Shown here in pieces: positions 47,201 to 53,947 of a stretch of DNA of 64,000 bases. The position numbers and the translations under genes were made by a program. The stretch is from a virus. Below the pieces are notes generated by a model. That model made no database searches and had not been told where the DNA came from. It saw nothing but the letters and a program-made list of their open reading frames with translations. The stretch spans positions 124,001 through 188,000 of IMG/VR virus record IMGVR_UViG_3300046513_000348, one strand, 5' to 3'. Each line of letters begins with the position of its first letter. Position 1 is the first letter of the stretch.

Positions 47201-47495
47201 CACGGATCGTCGGGATCTGCTTGCTGCCGAAGATTTCGATGCGGATGAGGACTGCCATCAGCTTACCGGCCAGCAGATAGTGAGTCCAGGTCTCGCGCTT
47301 CAGGAACTTGTCGATGAGGCTCGACATGAGTTCTTGAACAGTGCATTCGGATGGCAGCTCAGCGATGGTCTCCTGAGCGATTTCGGACCAGTCCTTGATC
47401 TTGATCTTGCCCACGGTGTCCTGCACCCAATGGTTCAGTTTCTTGGCGTCGAATGGTTCGCGCTCGCCATTAAGTTGAATAACGGTTTCGATCAT
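44289..47495 (-). CDS. nrdA: Ribonucleotide reductase class I alpha subunit containing an intein
   Basis: 1068 codons; about 929 residues remain after intein removal. An ATP-cone-like N-terminus is followed by RGFASCCLIAAGDD (first redox Cys). The active-site Cys motif NLC..LEVSEPT is split by an intein at Cys440. EPEVALCSLASIN holds the second Cys, KTRYYVN is the Tyr pair, and the C-terminal CEGCSS is the shuttle pair. It reduces ribonucleotides to deoxyribonucleotides. Between SEPTMPYEG and EPEVALC there are about 70 more residues than in typical NrdA, a second unexplained insert. It forms an operon with glutaredoxin (upstream) and nrdB (downstream). Confidence 0.95.
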   Translation of the reverse strand: MIETVIQLNGEREPFDAKKLNHWVQDTVGKIKIKDWSEIAQETIAELPSECTVQELMSSLIDKFLKRETWTHYLLAGKLMAVLIRIEIFGSKQIPTIREVQRRLAEKKLMRPLNYSEYEWAALEDIIDHDQDLVVPHFALEQVRLKYSLQDFAEKLEFETMQFVYMRMAMTIFETHPESPQTPTWESEPGKRSRLEHVARMYNHFAKKRLSAPTPNYNNLGTYHRGFASCCLIAAGDDRFSLAAADHITYMMTTQSAGIGLNIMCRSIGDAVQKGRFLHRGKKPYIDVFGKNIRANLQGGRGGAGTFYANLYDPEARMIFGLRDTRAVETKRNRDAHYAFMSNRFLTMKAANEEMVFAWNCYTAPELHEAFYSGDIHKFAEIYTRLEADENFEKVYFDARELLLFALTQGLSTGTIYAASIDEMNRNTPFIDAIHSSNLCVAPGTLIHTRKGAEAISVYQDRYVEIWNGFEWSGVTVRKTSDCEKLVRVYVNHGKGYLDCTLYHKWYIIGPGGIEKEVRTHELKKGMFLADFFEINDPTTPINARILDIEDLGVENSTYCFNEPKRHKAMFNGIVTGQCLEVSEPTMPYEGRDAMKDLQSSEEVGHAIFEATDTNGKVIRFGLKASDVLKPIAGQKWVAQTVKVGNKFWTETDGTLTVSNVISVKKEPEVALCSLASINVTDEISEDEYRDVMYYAYKMIDYCIMENDYILAHMGVTAKARMNAGVGMMGLATHMARKRLKFNEKAGLEELHRVFERHLYYAIEASLEISKERGLAPWINRTKWPEGWTPLQTYRKEVDKLADFVYQYDHEEQRQRIIANGGLAHSCLINFMPGESSSKALGATNSIYGIRKPIMIKTDANNVLRWAAPYGDDPAYEYQSMWQLSLLDQNSVYALAQKFCDQTVSADWYMDFTNRVVIRSSDLLDAEIDRVKKGVKTRYYVNILMPETDDAMKISKSAHDYAWQVFSDAFRKAYEDALAKEFFAGSIVDFAEGIAGLQEQIVASGHDWAALADEAGMVLSVLPSPEDLVPSEANVVHDGQAELVDEMAALGIVFEDENEREVCEGCSS
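45762..46178 (-). other. Mini-intein within nrdA (139 residues)
   Basis: It begins with Cys (CVAPGTLIHTRKG, block A), has block B as CTLYHKWY (TxxH), and ends TYCFNEPKRHKAMFNGIVTGQ before the extein Cys. Splicing would restore SSNL-CLEVSEPT, the NrdA catalytic-cysteine motif; the +1 extein residue is the thiyl-radical Cys itself. The last two residues are Gly-Gln instead of the usual His-Asn. No homing endonuclease domain is present. The call is from motif reading; splicing itself is inferred. Confidence 0.85.
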
Positions 47496-47512
47496 TTTAA
47501 AGTTTCCGGTGG

Positions 47513-47761
47513 TTAAGCAGGTACGGCGACACGGGCCTGCAGGATCTTGTTGAAGTTGGTGGGCGTGAAACCCATCATCCAGTTTCCGTTGTCGTTAATC
47601 ACGGGGAGTTGGCGCATCCCTTGTGCATGGATGTCGGCCACGGCTTCCGGCGTTTCGTGGAGATTGATCTCCTTGAATTCAACACCTTTGATCTTCAGCG
47701 CGCGCTTCAGATTGACGCAGTTTGGGCAGGTGTTGTTGCTATAAACGACGAGGGCTTCCAT
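47513..47761 (-). CDS. Glutaredoxin / NrdH-like redoxin
   Basis: 82 residues. A CPNC redox motif near residue 12 in VVYSNNTCPNCVNLKRAL, a cis-Pro strand RQLPVI and a GFTP end match the NrdH/glutaredoxin fold. It probably recycles the C-terminal Cys pair of NrdA, whose gene starts 18 bp downstream. GGAGT precedes the ATG. Confidence 0.9.
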   Translation of the reverse strand: MEALVVYSNNTCPNCVNLKRALKIKGVEFKEINLHETPEAVADIHAQGMRQLPVINDNGNWMMGFTPTNFNKILQARVAVPA

Positions 47762-47849
47762 TTTTGAGTACTCCGTGATTAAACGCCAGTTGATCAGGCA
47801 AATTGGTAAAATTTAACAGATTCGAAATTCGGGAACATAAGGTGCAGCT

Positions 47850-47877
47850 CTCCAGACGACTCGAAGTTCGTCTGGAG
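47850..47877. repeat. Inverted repeat in intergenic leader
   Basis: CTCCAGACGA / TCGTCTGGAG, a 10-bp perfect stem with an 8-nt loop, in the 253-bp spacer 47762-48014, upstream of the glutaredoxin gene on its strand. It may be a terminator or leader hairpin. No gene is seen in this spacer. Confidence 0.5.
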
Positions 47878-47910
47878 TACGCATTTTAGAAATGGGTTTT
47901 CTCTCTCTGT

Positions 47911-47923
47911 CCAGAGTATAGAT
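47911..47923 (-). promoter_or_regulatory. Candidate promoter motif ATCTATACTCTGG
   Basis: Minus-strand ATCTATACTCTGG lies 150 bp upstream of the glutaredoxin-nrdA-nrdB operon. An almost identical ATCTATACTTTGG is found upstream of the capsid gene at 56246-56258. TATACT resembles a -10 box. Two copies only. Confidence 0.35.
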
Positions 47924-47943
47924 GAGCCGACAAAAATAAATAG

Positions 47944-47967
47944 TCAGAGTGGCTTTCGCCACTCTGA
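47944..47967. terminator. Hairpin terminator
   Basis: A 10-bp stem TCAGAGTGGC / GCCACTCTGA with loop TTTC, followed on the minus strand by a T-rich run. It ends the 48015-48647 gene. Confidence 0.75.
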
Positions 47968-48014
47968 TACTATTGTTTTTGCTCTCTGGAAATGTTTTCC
48001 CCCTAAGGGATTTT

Positions 48015-48647
48015 TCAGCAATACCGCTTGTAGTAGTAACCTGGCTTGGTGTACGGAGTCAAAATCGACATCTCGATCACCAATTCGGTTCCTTCTTTAT
48101 CTTCAGGATCATCCAGCCTCAGGTCACGGAGGGACTCCATGATGCCCTGCACGGTGCGGCCCACGAAATAAAGCGGCAAACAACCACTCTTCTTAGTCTG
48201 TACGCCGATCTGGAAGAAGTTGCGAGGACATTTCGGATCGCTCGAATCGAAGTGGGTACCATGCATCTTGTAAAACAGCTGTTTCAGGATGTCGATTGCC
48301 TTGTACAGATTCGGATCTGCAATGTGCACAGGAAGATGCACCGTCTTGCAGTAGAGAATCGCTCCGTGTTCCAGAGCATGACTGCGAATCTTGGGGCCAG
48401 CGACATCGATATCTTCGACGAGTTCCGACATGACCGCGAAGGCAATCTTCACAGCGTCGAGGTCTTCCTTACGGAAACTCTTGCCCCAGTGATCGAACTG
48501 GTACTTCAGGATTGCTTTGGTGAAATAGCTTTGGAACATTCGGGCGAGGAAGGACCGATAGAAGCTCTTGAAACATCCCCAGATTGCCCAGAGAAGGAAA
48601 CACAGCAGGGTGACTTCGATCATGTCATGTACTTTAGCGGCAAACAT
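48015..48647 (-). CDS. Unknown 210-residue membrane-anchored protein
   Basis: One hydrophobic segment near residues 10-26 (IEVTLLCFLLWAIWGCF), then a soluble His/Cys-containing region. No family is recognised. It stands alone between two terminators. Confidence 0.7.
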   Translation of the reverse strand: MFAAKVHDMIEVTLLCFLLWAIWGCFKSFYRSFLARMFQSYFTKAILKYQFDHWGKSFRKEDLDAVKIAFAVMSELVEDIDVAGPKIRSHALEHGAILYCKTVHLPVHIADPNLYKAIDILKQLFYKMHGTHFDSSDPKCPRNFFQIGVQTKKSGCLPLYFVGRTVQGIMESLRDLRLDDPEDKEGTELVIEMSILTPYTKPGYYYKRYC

Positions 48648-48687
48648 TGCAATCTTTCTTATCGTTAAGCAAAAAAAATAAAGAGAC

Positions 48688-48715
48688 AGAGATGATGGGT
48701 TTCCCCATCATCTCT
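48688..48715. terminator. Hairpin terminator
   Basis: A 12-bp stem AGAGATGATGGG / CCCATCATCTCT with loop TTTC. A long plus-strand A-run (T-run on minus) lies just after it in the minus direction. It ends the 48732-50879 gene. Confidence 0.8.
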
Positions 48716-48731
48716 ACTCACGTAACGGTCG

Positions 48732-50879
48732 TTACTTGATCACACGCAGCAGCACGGCCTTCTCGTTCAGGAAGGAACGCGATGCTTCGATCACGCGCAG
48801 GTCCGAGGTCTGGATGAAGAAGCGGCCGTAGTCATCGGCGCCTTTCGTCAGCAGTTCTTGGGCCAGGTCGTGGAAGAACGGATTGGCTTCCGGCAGGATC
48901 TGCGATGCAACGTCCGGGACCATGTCGATGTCGAGATTGAACCCGACTTCGTTGATGTACATGATCTTGGTCGGCATTGCCACCACGAACGGCTTGATGC
49001 CAGTCGGGCTTTCCGGCAGCTGGGTCATCACGTAGATCTCGGCTTCCGTATCGGTGTTCATCAGGTTGCGGAGTTCGCGTTCCTGATGGGTGCTGATCGC
49101 ATCGCGATAAGCTTCACCGTACTGCGAAGTGATCAGGGCGAAGAGTTCCAGCCAGTCTTCGGTGAACGAACCGACGCGCAGTGCCGGGATCGACAGGTTC
49201 TGACGCAGCATGCGGTTGACCGAAGTCGTCAGGTAACGATCCAGTTGCAGGAAGAGTTCCTTGCGGATCTTCTTCGAGTACAGACGCAGCTTCTCAGCCA
49301 TCTTGGTGAAGGTCGAGATGCTACGCAGCTCTTCCAGCAGGCCGGCTTCTTCGTCCGTCGTGATGAACGGTTCGATGATGCTCGACTTGCCGACTGCGAT
49401 TTCAACGGGATGGTACTTTTCGCCGTTGGGTTGCTGGCGCTCGATGCCGAAGCGACGGATATTCATGCGGAGCATGACTTCCTTCAAGCCGTATGCCAGG
49501 TACTGGTGTTCGCTGAAGTCCACACGGTTGTGGTAAGTCACCGACTGATCCGAACCTTCGACATTGAAGTCTTCGGACGGATTGATCAGTGCCGTGTGCA
49601 GGTCGTTCAGGCGCTTGCCGACACCGCCGTCTTCGAAACGGCTGAAGTCACGCGGCGAGTTGCCGAACGCCATCGATGCGTGGTCGTAGTAGTTCACGAT
49701 ACTGCCCTTGTTGACAACACGCGGGACGACGGTACCGGCGGTCAGGTCCATCTCGTAGAACAGATCCTGCGTGTGGTTGAAGACGAACGGATGCGGGTGT
49801 TTGGCGCTCGGGACCCATGCATCCAGATTTTCGAACGCTTGCAGCGTCGGGTTGTTGGTGTCCGCCAACTGGCTGCGAACATCGATATCGTTGTTTTCCA
49901 TGCGATTTCCTTGGTTGGAACCTGCTGCATTTTCACGCTCGAGAGCGTCGGTGATGTCGGAGTCACGGCTCGAACCCGGCAGACGCTGGATACGAGCGGG
50001 ACGTGCTGGAGCTTCTTCGTCACGACGACGAGTCTGGGTGCTCGGCAGCGAATCGGCGTAGCGGTCGTTCATGCGGCTGCCACGATCGCTGGCACCGTCA
50101 CGACGATCTTCGTCACGGTCTTCACGTTCATTGCGGTTGCTGCTGCCAGAATGATCTTCGAAGCGGTCGGACTGGTCCGTATTACCGAAACGATTCTCAC
50201 GGGTTTGCACGGAACGCTGAGGCGAACCATGAACACCGCCACGCACTGCACCGCGCTCCCAGCGATCACGACGGCTGTTGCCGCCACGACCACCACGATC
50301 GCCGCGATCGCTGCCGACATTGGCGCGGCCACCGCGATCACGATCGTCGTAACGTTCATCACGGTCGCGGTCACGACCACCACGGCCACCGGAAGGCAGG
50401 CGATTGCCATTGCGACGATATGCATCCACCGCTGCACGATACTTCTCGAACAGACGCACTGCACGCTCGATGTCGCGGTCTTGGCTACGGCCGACGAAAT
50501 CCATCAGATCCGGATAATCTTCGGTCATGTAAGCGATGTGCAGTGTGATGACGTCTTCGACGACAGGGATGACTGCGTCACGAACGTCGCGGAACTTGCC
50601 TTCGGTCACGCCGATGTCCACGATGTCAGCGATCATGCCGATCAGGTCTTCGAAGTCGCGATTCTTGTAGTCGCGATCCGACATCAGGTTGTAGTAGAAA
50701 GTACGCAGCTCGTTGTCACGAGCGCGCTCCTGGATGGTATCGATTGCGTTGTAAACGATATCGTCCATGCGATCGTCAATCTCACGGATCGCGTGACTGA
50801 AGCTCACGGGCAGTCGATCGTTACGGAGATTGACGTCATGACCTTCGAGCCGGTCTGCGCTAAAGGGGAGTCGTGCCAT
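48732..50879 (-). CDS. 715-residue protein with central Arg/Gly/Asp-rich disordered region
   Basis: The helical N-terminal domain (1-150) is followed by a long RGG/RD-rich segment (about 155-320; repeats such as GGRGGRDRDRDERYDDRDRGGR), then a globular domain of ~370 residues. RGG tracts bind nucleic acid or drive condensates in other proteins. Here they may link two structural domains. It forms an operon with the two upstream genes. No family is recognised for either globular part. Confidence 0.72.
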   Translation of the reverse strand: MARLPFSADRLEGHDVNLRNDRLPVSFSHAIREIDDRMDDIVYNAIDTIQERARDNELRTFYYNLMSDRDYKNRDFEDLIGMIADIVDIGVTEGKFRDVRDAVIPVVEDVITLHIAYMTEDYPDLMDFVGRSQDRDIERAVRLFEKYRAAVDAYRRNGNRLPSGGRGGRDRDRDERYDDRDRGGRANVGSDRGDRGGRGGNSRRDRWERGAVRGGVHGSPQRSVQTRENRFGNTDQSDRFEDHSGSSNRNEREDRDEDRRDGASDRGSRMNDRYADSLPSTQTRRRDEEAPARPARIQRLPGSSRDSDITDALERENAAGSNQGNRMENNDIDVRSQLADTNNPTLQAFENLDAWVPSAKHPHPFVFNHTQDLFYEMDLTAGTVVPRVVNKGSIVNYYDHASMAFGNSPRDFSRFEDGGVGKRLNDLHTALINPSEDFNVEGSDQSVTYHNRVDFSEHQYLAYGLKEVMLRMNIRRFGIERQQPNGEKYHPVEIAVGKSSIIEPFITTDEEAGLLEELRSISTFTKMAEKLRLYSKKIRKELFLQLDRYLTTSVNRMLRQNLSIPALRVGSFTEDWLELFALITSQYGEAYRDAISTHQERELRNLMNTDTEAEIYVMTQLPESPTGIKPFVVAMPTKIMYINEVGFNLDIDMVPDVASQILPEANPFFHDLAQELLTKGADDYGRFFIQTSDLRVIEASRSFLNEKAVLLRVIK

Positions 50880-50885
50880 TTTGTA

Positions 50886-52574
50886 TTACCGCCTTTTGAA
50901 TTTTTCGTTGGTATGTTGGAGAAGCGGAGCGAATTCCGGCGGTTCCATCGTAATGAAGTCCGGCGTGATCGTTCCATAGACGTTTAGTCGCGTCCTGCCT
51001 GTCGGGGTTTTCTTCTGGATGTTCAGATAACCACCGATCGGTGCGATAGATGCATCCAGGACTTTGGACGAACCCTGAGAATTGCTATCGCGCCTTGCCC
51101 CTTTACTGCTGCTGCTGGTTTGTGGAACCAAGAGCGTGGTCAACTTGAATGCCATGTTATCGCCAGGGATGGCGATGGACGAGACACCAGGACGACCATT
51201 AGTGATCTTGAAGATCGGGCCAGGTTTGAGTTTCTTTTTGAAGATCTCCTCGATCGTCTTCCGCGTCAGTGGCCGTTTCGGGTCCGTCAGCGAACGACGA
51301 TATGCCGTATGGATGGCAAAGTTTGTCTCTACGATTGCATGGGTGATGTCGTAAAGGACGTAGTTCAGGACACTCAGTTCCTTGCCATACATACTGCTGA
51401 TCCGGTCAGAGTCCTGCAGGATCCAGGAGTTGCAATACTTCATCACATGCACGAAGAAATCGTACGTGCTCGTGACGTCAATGCCAATGGACTTCAGCTT
51501 TTGCTGCGTAATCAGGTCCATGTACTGGTCGATTGACTTGAAGTGGTCACGCACTTTATCGTGCAGAAGCCCTTCATTCATATCACCCGTCCAGAGAATG
51601 TGGCCCATCAAGACTTTCCACAACCAGAGATTGTCGATGTCTCGCAGGATCATCCGCTTAGGGAAGTGATCGACCAGATAGAAGAATGCCCCAACGAGGC
51701 TTTCCACTTGCTGGGTAAACTGATTACGAGGGATGGCCACTTTGATGCGGCTACGTACCCAGTCCATGCGCGGGTTACTGCTGGGTTGTACCCCACGCGA
51801 TTCGCAAATCACCCAGTCTTCAGTAGGATACAGATCCATTTCCATGGAGTCGTCCCCAAAGTGAGGAGTGACGCCATAGTACCGCTTGAATGTTTCCGTG
51901 ACACCATACTTGCAGAACAGGTAGTGCGCCAGCGACGTTTCCATCTTAATTGTCGGCTGGAGCGCCTTCATGTCTGCCGTCTTGTTGTAGATATTCGACC
52001 AGACCACTTGGGTCGAACGGTTACGACCATCGACCTGGAAGACGTAGTCCAGGCGACGGAAGATCAACTTGATGCACAGCAATTGTGCAAAGACATTGTC
52101 GTCATCGGGGGAGATAACGATGTCCTGCAGAATCGGACTGATCGCAAAACGCGAACCTGCGATCGTGATCAAGCCGCCCTTCGTGACGAAAGGCAGATAG
52201 ATGAACCGGGAAGGCAAGTCCTCGAACTTGTTGCTGCCCGGCTCTTTGAAACGGAAGAAAAACTTCACCAGGAACACATCCGAGCGGGCTACGTCGAATG
52301 CGGTCTTGGGAGCTTTCTTGAGTTTGGTCTCGACCCGTTTCGTGGTCTTCGTGGGAGAACGCTTGCGCGCACCCTCACGATATTCTTCAGGCGGAGTACA
52401 TCGTTCATACCCAGCATACACCAGGCAATCTGGAAACTCTCGCGAGATGCTCTTCCAGACCTGATCGATGAACTTGAGCGCCGAAGGGATATGCTTGGTT
52501 GCGATACCACTCGCAATCGCATCGTTGAACTTGCCAACGAGGCGACTCCGGAGCTCAGCGAAAGTTGGATCCAT
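50886..52574 (-). CDS. Unknown 562-residue protein, structural or polymerase-like
   Basis: Basic, with a Lys/Arg/Thr-rich patch near residue 70-90. A segment KGGLITIAGSRFAISPILQDIVIS is faintly like the beta-subunit GG.f.InG.eRvi..Q pattern of multisubunit RNA polymerases; I do not consider that sufficient for a call. GGAGAAG precedes the ATG. It sits 6 bp from the RGG protein and may function with it. Confidence 0.65.
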   Translation of the reverse strand: MDPTFAELRSRLVGKFNDAIASGIATKHIPSALKFIDQVWKSISREFPDCLVYAGYERCTPPEEYREGARKRSPTKTTKRVETKLKKAPKTAFDVARSDVFLVKFFFRFKEPGSNKFEDLPSRFIYLPFVTKGGLITIAGSRFAISPILQDIVISPDDDNVFAQLLCIKLIFRRLDYVFQVDGRNRSTQVVWSNIYNKTADMKALQPTIKMETSLAHYLFCKYGVTETFKRYYGVTPHFGDDSMEMDLYPTEDWVICESRGVQPSSNPRMDWVRSRIKVAIPRNQFTQQVESLVGAFFYLVDHFPKRMILRDIDNLWLWKVLMGHILWTGDMNEGLLHDKVRDHFKSIDQYMDLITQQKLKSIGIDVTSTYDFFVHVMKYCNSWILQDSDRISSMYGKELSVLNYVLYDITHAIVETNFAIHTAYRRSLTDPKRPLTRKTIEEIFKKKLKPGPIFKITNGRPGVSSIAIPGDNMAFKLTTLLVPQTSSSSKGARRDSNSQGSSKVLDASIAPIGGYLNIQKKTPTGRTRLNVYGTITPDFITMEPPEFAPLLQHTNEKFKRR

Positions 52575-52592
52575 TAACTTCTCCGCTAAGTG

Positions 52593-53741
52593 TTATTTTG
52601 AAAAGAGGCCTTTAAGTGCTACGAATGCTGCTCCTGCACCAATGATCAGGCCTGGAATGAACTTCACGAACTCTGACGTATCTTTCCGCACAGTCGAACG
52701 ACCTTCGTAGAAATCTCTAATCCTCATTTGCTCGAGTTTGGCCTCGTGTTCTTCACGAGCGAAGCGTTGTTGTTGCTCGACCTCATACAGCCGATGCTTA
52801 CGCTCTTTTTCCTCAAGCTCCCTTTGCAGCGCACCATTCTGTCGTTCAAGCTCAAGCTTTTCCAAATCCTGGCTCGACTTCGTCAATGTTGTCTCTGCGG
52901 AAATTTTTCTTGTTTCTAGATCAAGTTCCTTTAATTCTAGACTCGCTTCTATCTCTCTTTCAGGAGAATTACGCGCTTCTGCAAACGTTGTAAAAAGCCA
53001 ACCAAGCTTGTCAATTTCCTCTGCTGGCGTAAAGTCGATGAAGTCCCTGAGGTCTGCTCGGGGATTATCCATCAGGCCGCGATATGCGGTATAAACGCCA
53101 TCTGGTTTTAGACCATTCTTGATTGGATCGATTCTTACTACTTTTCCCATCATTCGAATGTAGCGTGCACCGATCGTTTCTTTGTTGTCAACAATGAATA
53201 CGCCTAGACCGCCCTCAGTTACAGTTCGGACACTCTTCGGAGTATGGCTCATCGCTTCTAACGAAAACGGATGAAGTGGTATATTATCCTGTTTTGTCGA
53301 TAAGATAATATCTAGTTCAGTTAGATAGATCGTTCCGCCTTGGTGATTTATATCGCCTGCTGAAATACGATAATCGAACTTTAGCGTTACTCCATGCGCT
53401 TGATCTCGATAAGTCTCTAAGAACAGCTTCTTGAACGCCCTCAAGTCGCTACTCTCAATTCCTTCATGACTTAACAAGCGATCTCTAACGGATGCCTTGA
53501 GATTATCGGTCAGGTTGAGTTCTTGCCTGATGATAAAGTCTTGACGATGTCGATCGGACCTTGGCTGTAGGTCATAGATGACTCCGTTACGCGTCCCCAT
53601 CCTTATTGTTCTGCCTGAATAATTCAGGAACTTCGTGTGGATGGATAGATCGCAATGCTCGTGCACCGAATACTGGTGAGCTGGTGATTCAATTAGCGGT
53701 ACCGAAATAACGGCCGCTAGTTTCCCCCTTTCAGCTTCCAT
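52593..53741 (-). CDS. 382-residue protein with coiled coil and C-terminal membrane helix
   Basis: A beta-rich N-terminal half is followed by a long charged coiled coil (about 270-345) and a final hydrophobic helix (FIPGLIIGAGAAFVALKGLF). Codon use differs from its neighbours: AGG, AGA, CTA and ATA codons are common here and nearly absent from the capsid gene, suggesting later acquisition. A candidate promoter lies 92 bp upstream. The function is unknown. Confidence 0.75.
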   Translation of the reverse strand: MEAERGKLAAVISVPLIESPAHQYSVHEHCDLSIHTKFLNYSGRTIRMGTRNGVIYDLQPRSDRHRQDFIIRQELNLTDNLKASVRDRLLSHEGIESSDLRAFKKLFLETYRDQAHGVTLKFDYRISAGDINHQGGTIYLTELDIILSTKQDNIPLHPFSLEAMSHTPKSVRTVTEGGLGVFIVDNKETIGARYIRMMGKVVRIDPIKNGLKPDGVYTAYRGLMDNPRADLRDFIDFTPAEEIDKLGWLFTTFAEARNSPEREIEASLELKELDLETRKISAETTLTKSSQDLEKLELERQNGALQRELEEKERKHRLYEVEQQQRFAREEHEAKLEQMRIRDFYEGRSTVRKDTSEFVKFIPGLIIGAGAAFVALKGLFSK

Positions 53742-53832
53742 GTGCAGTTCGTCCTACGTTATTGATTCTTAACATCTTATTCGACCCTACCTTTTTACAG
53801 CTGAGTCTCCTTAGCCCTGGGAACTTCAAGCT

Positions 53833-53844
53833 AATGATATATTC
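53833..53844 (-). promoter_or_regulatory. Candidate phage promoter motif GAATATATCATT
   Basis: Identical over 12 bases to the site upstream of ligA. It lies in the 206-bp spacer 53742-53947, just after the capsid-gene terminator. Confidence 0.4.
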
Positions 53845-53870
53845 TTAAAAATAAATAGACAGCATAAACC

Positions 53871-53900
53871 CTCTCTCCTACCCTTGCGGGTAGGAGAGAG
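53871..53900. terminator. Hairpin terminator after capsid gene
   Basis: A 13-bp perfect stem CTCTCTCCTACCC / GGGTAGGAGAGAG with loop TTGC, then a T-rich stretch on the minus strand. Confidence 0.82.
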
Positions 53901-53947
53901 GAGTCTGCCTTTAGTTAGGCTTAGCTAGGTCACGAAGACGAAGCTAA

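Noticed and set aside
44385-47516. 1043-codon open frame on the plus strand
   Set aside because: Antisense to nrdA, which has full catalytic motifs. A mirror frame of strong codon bias.
47949-48668. 239-codon plus-strand frame
   Set aside because: Antisense to the 210-residue membrane-anchored gene and runs through two terminators.
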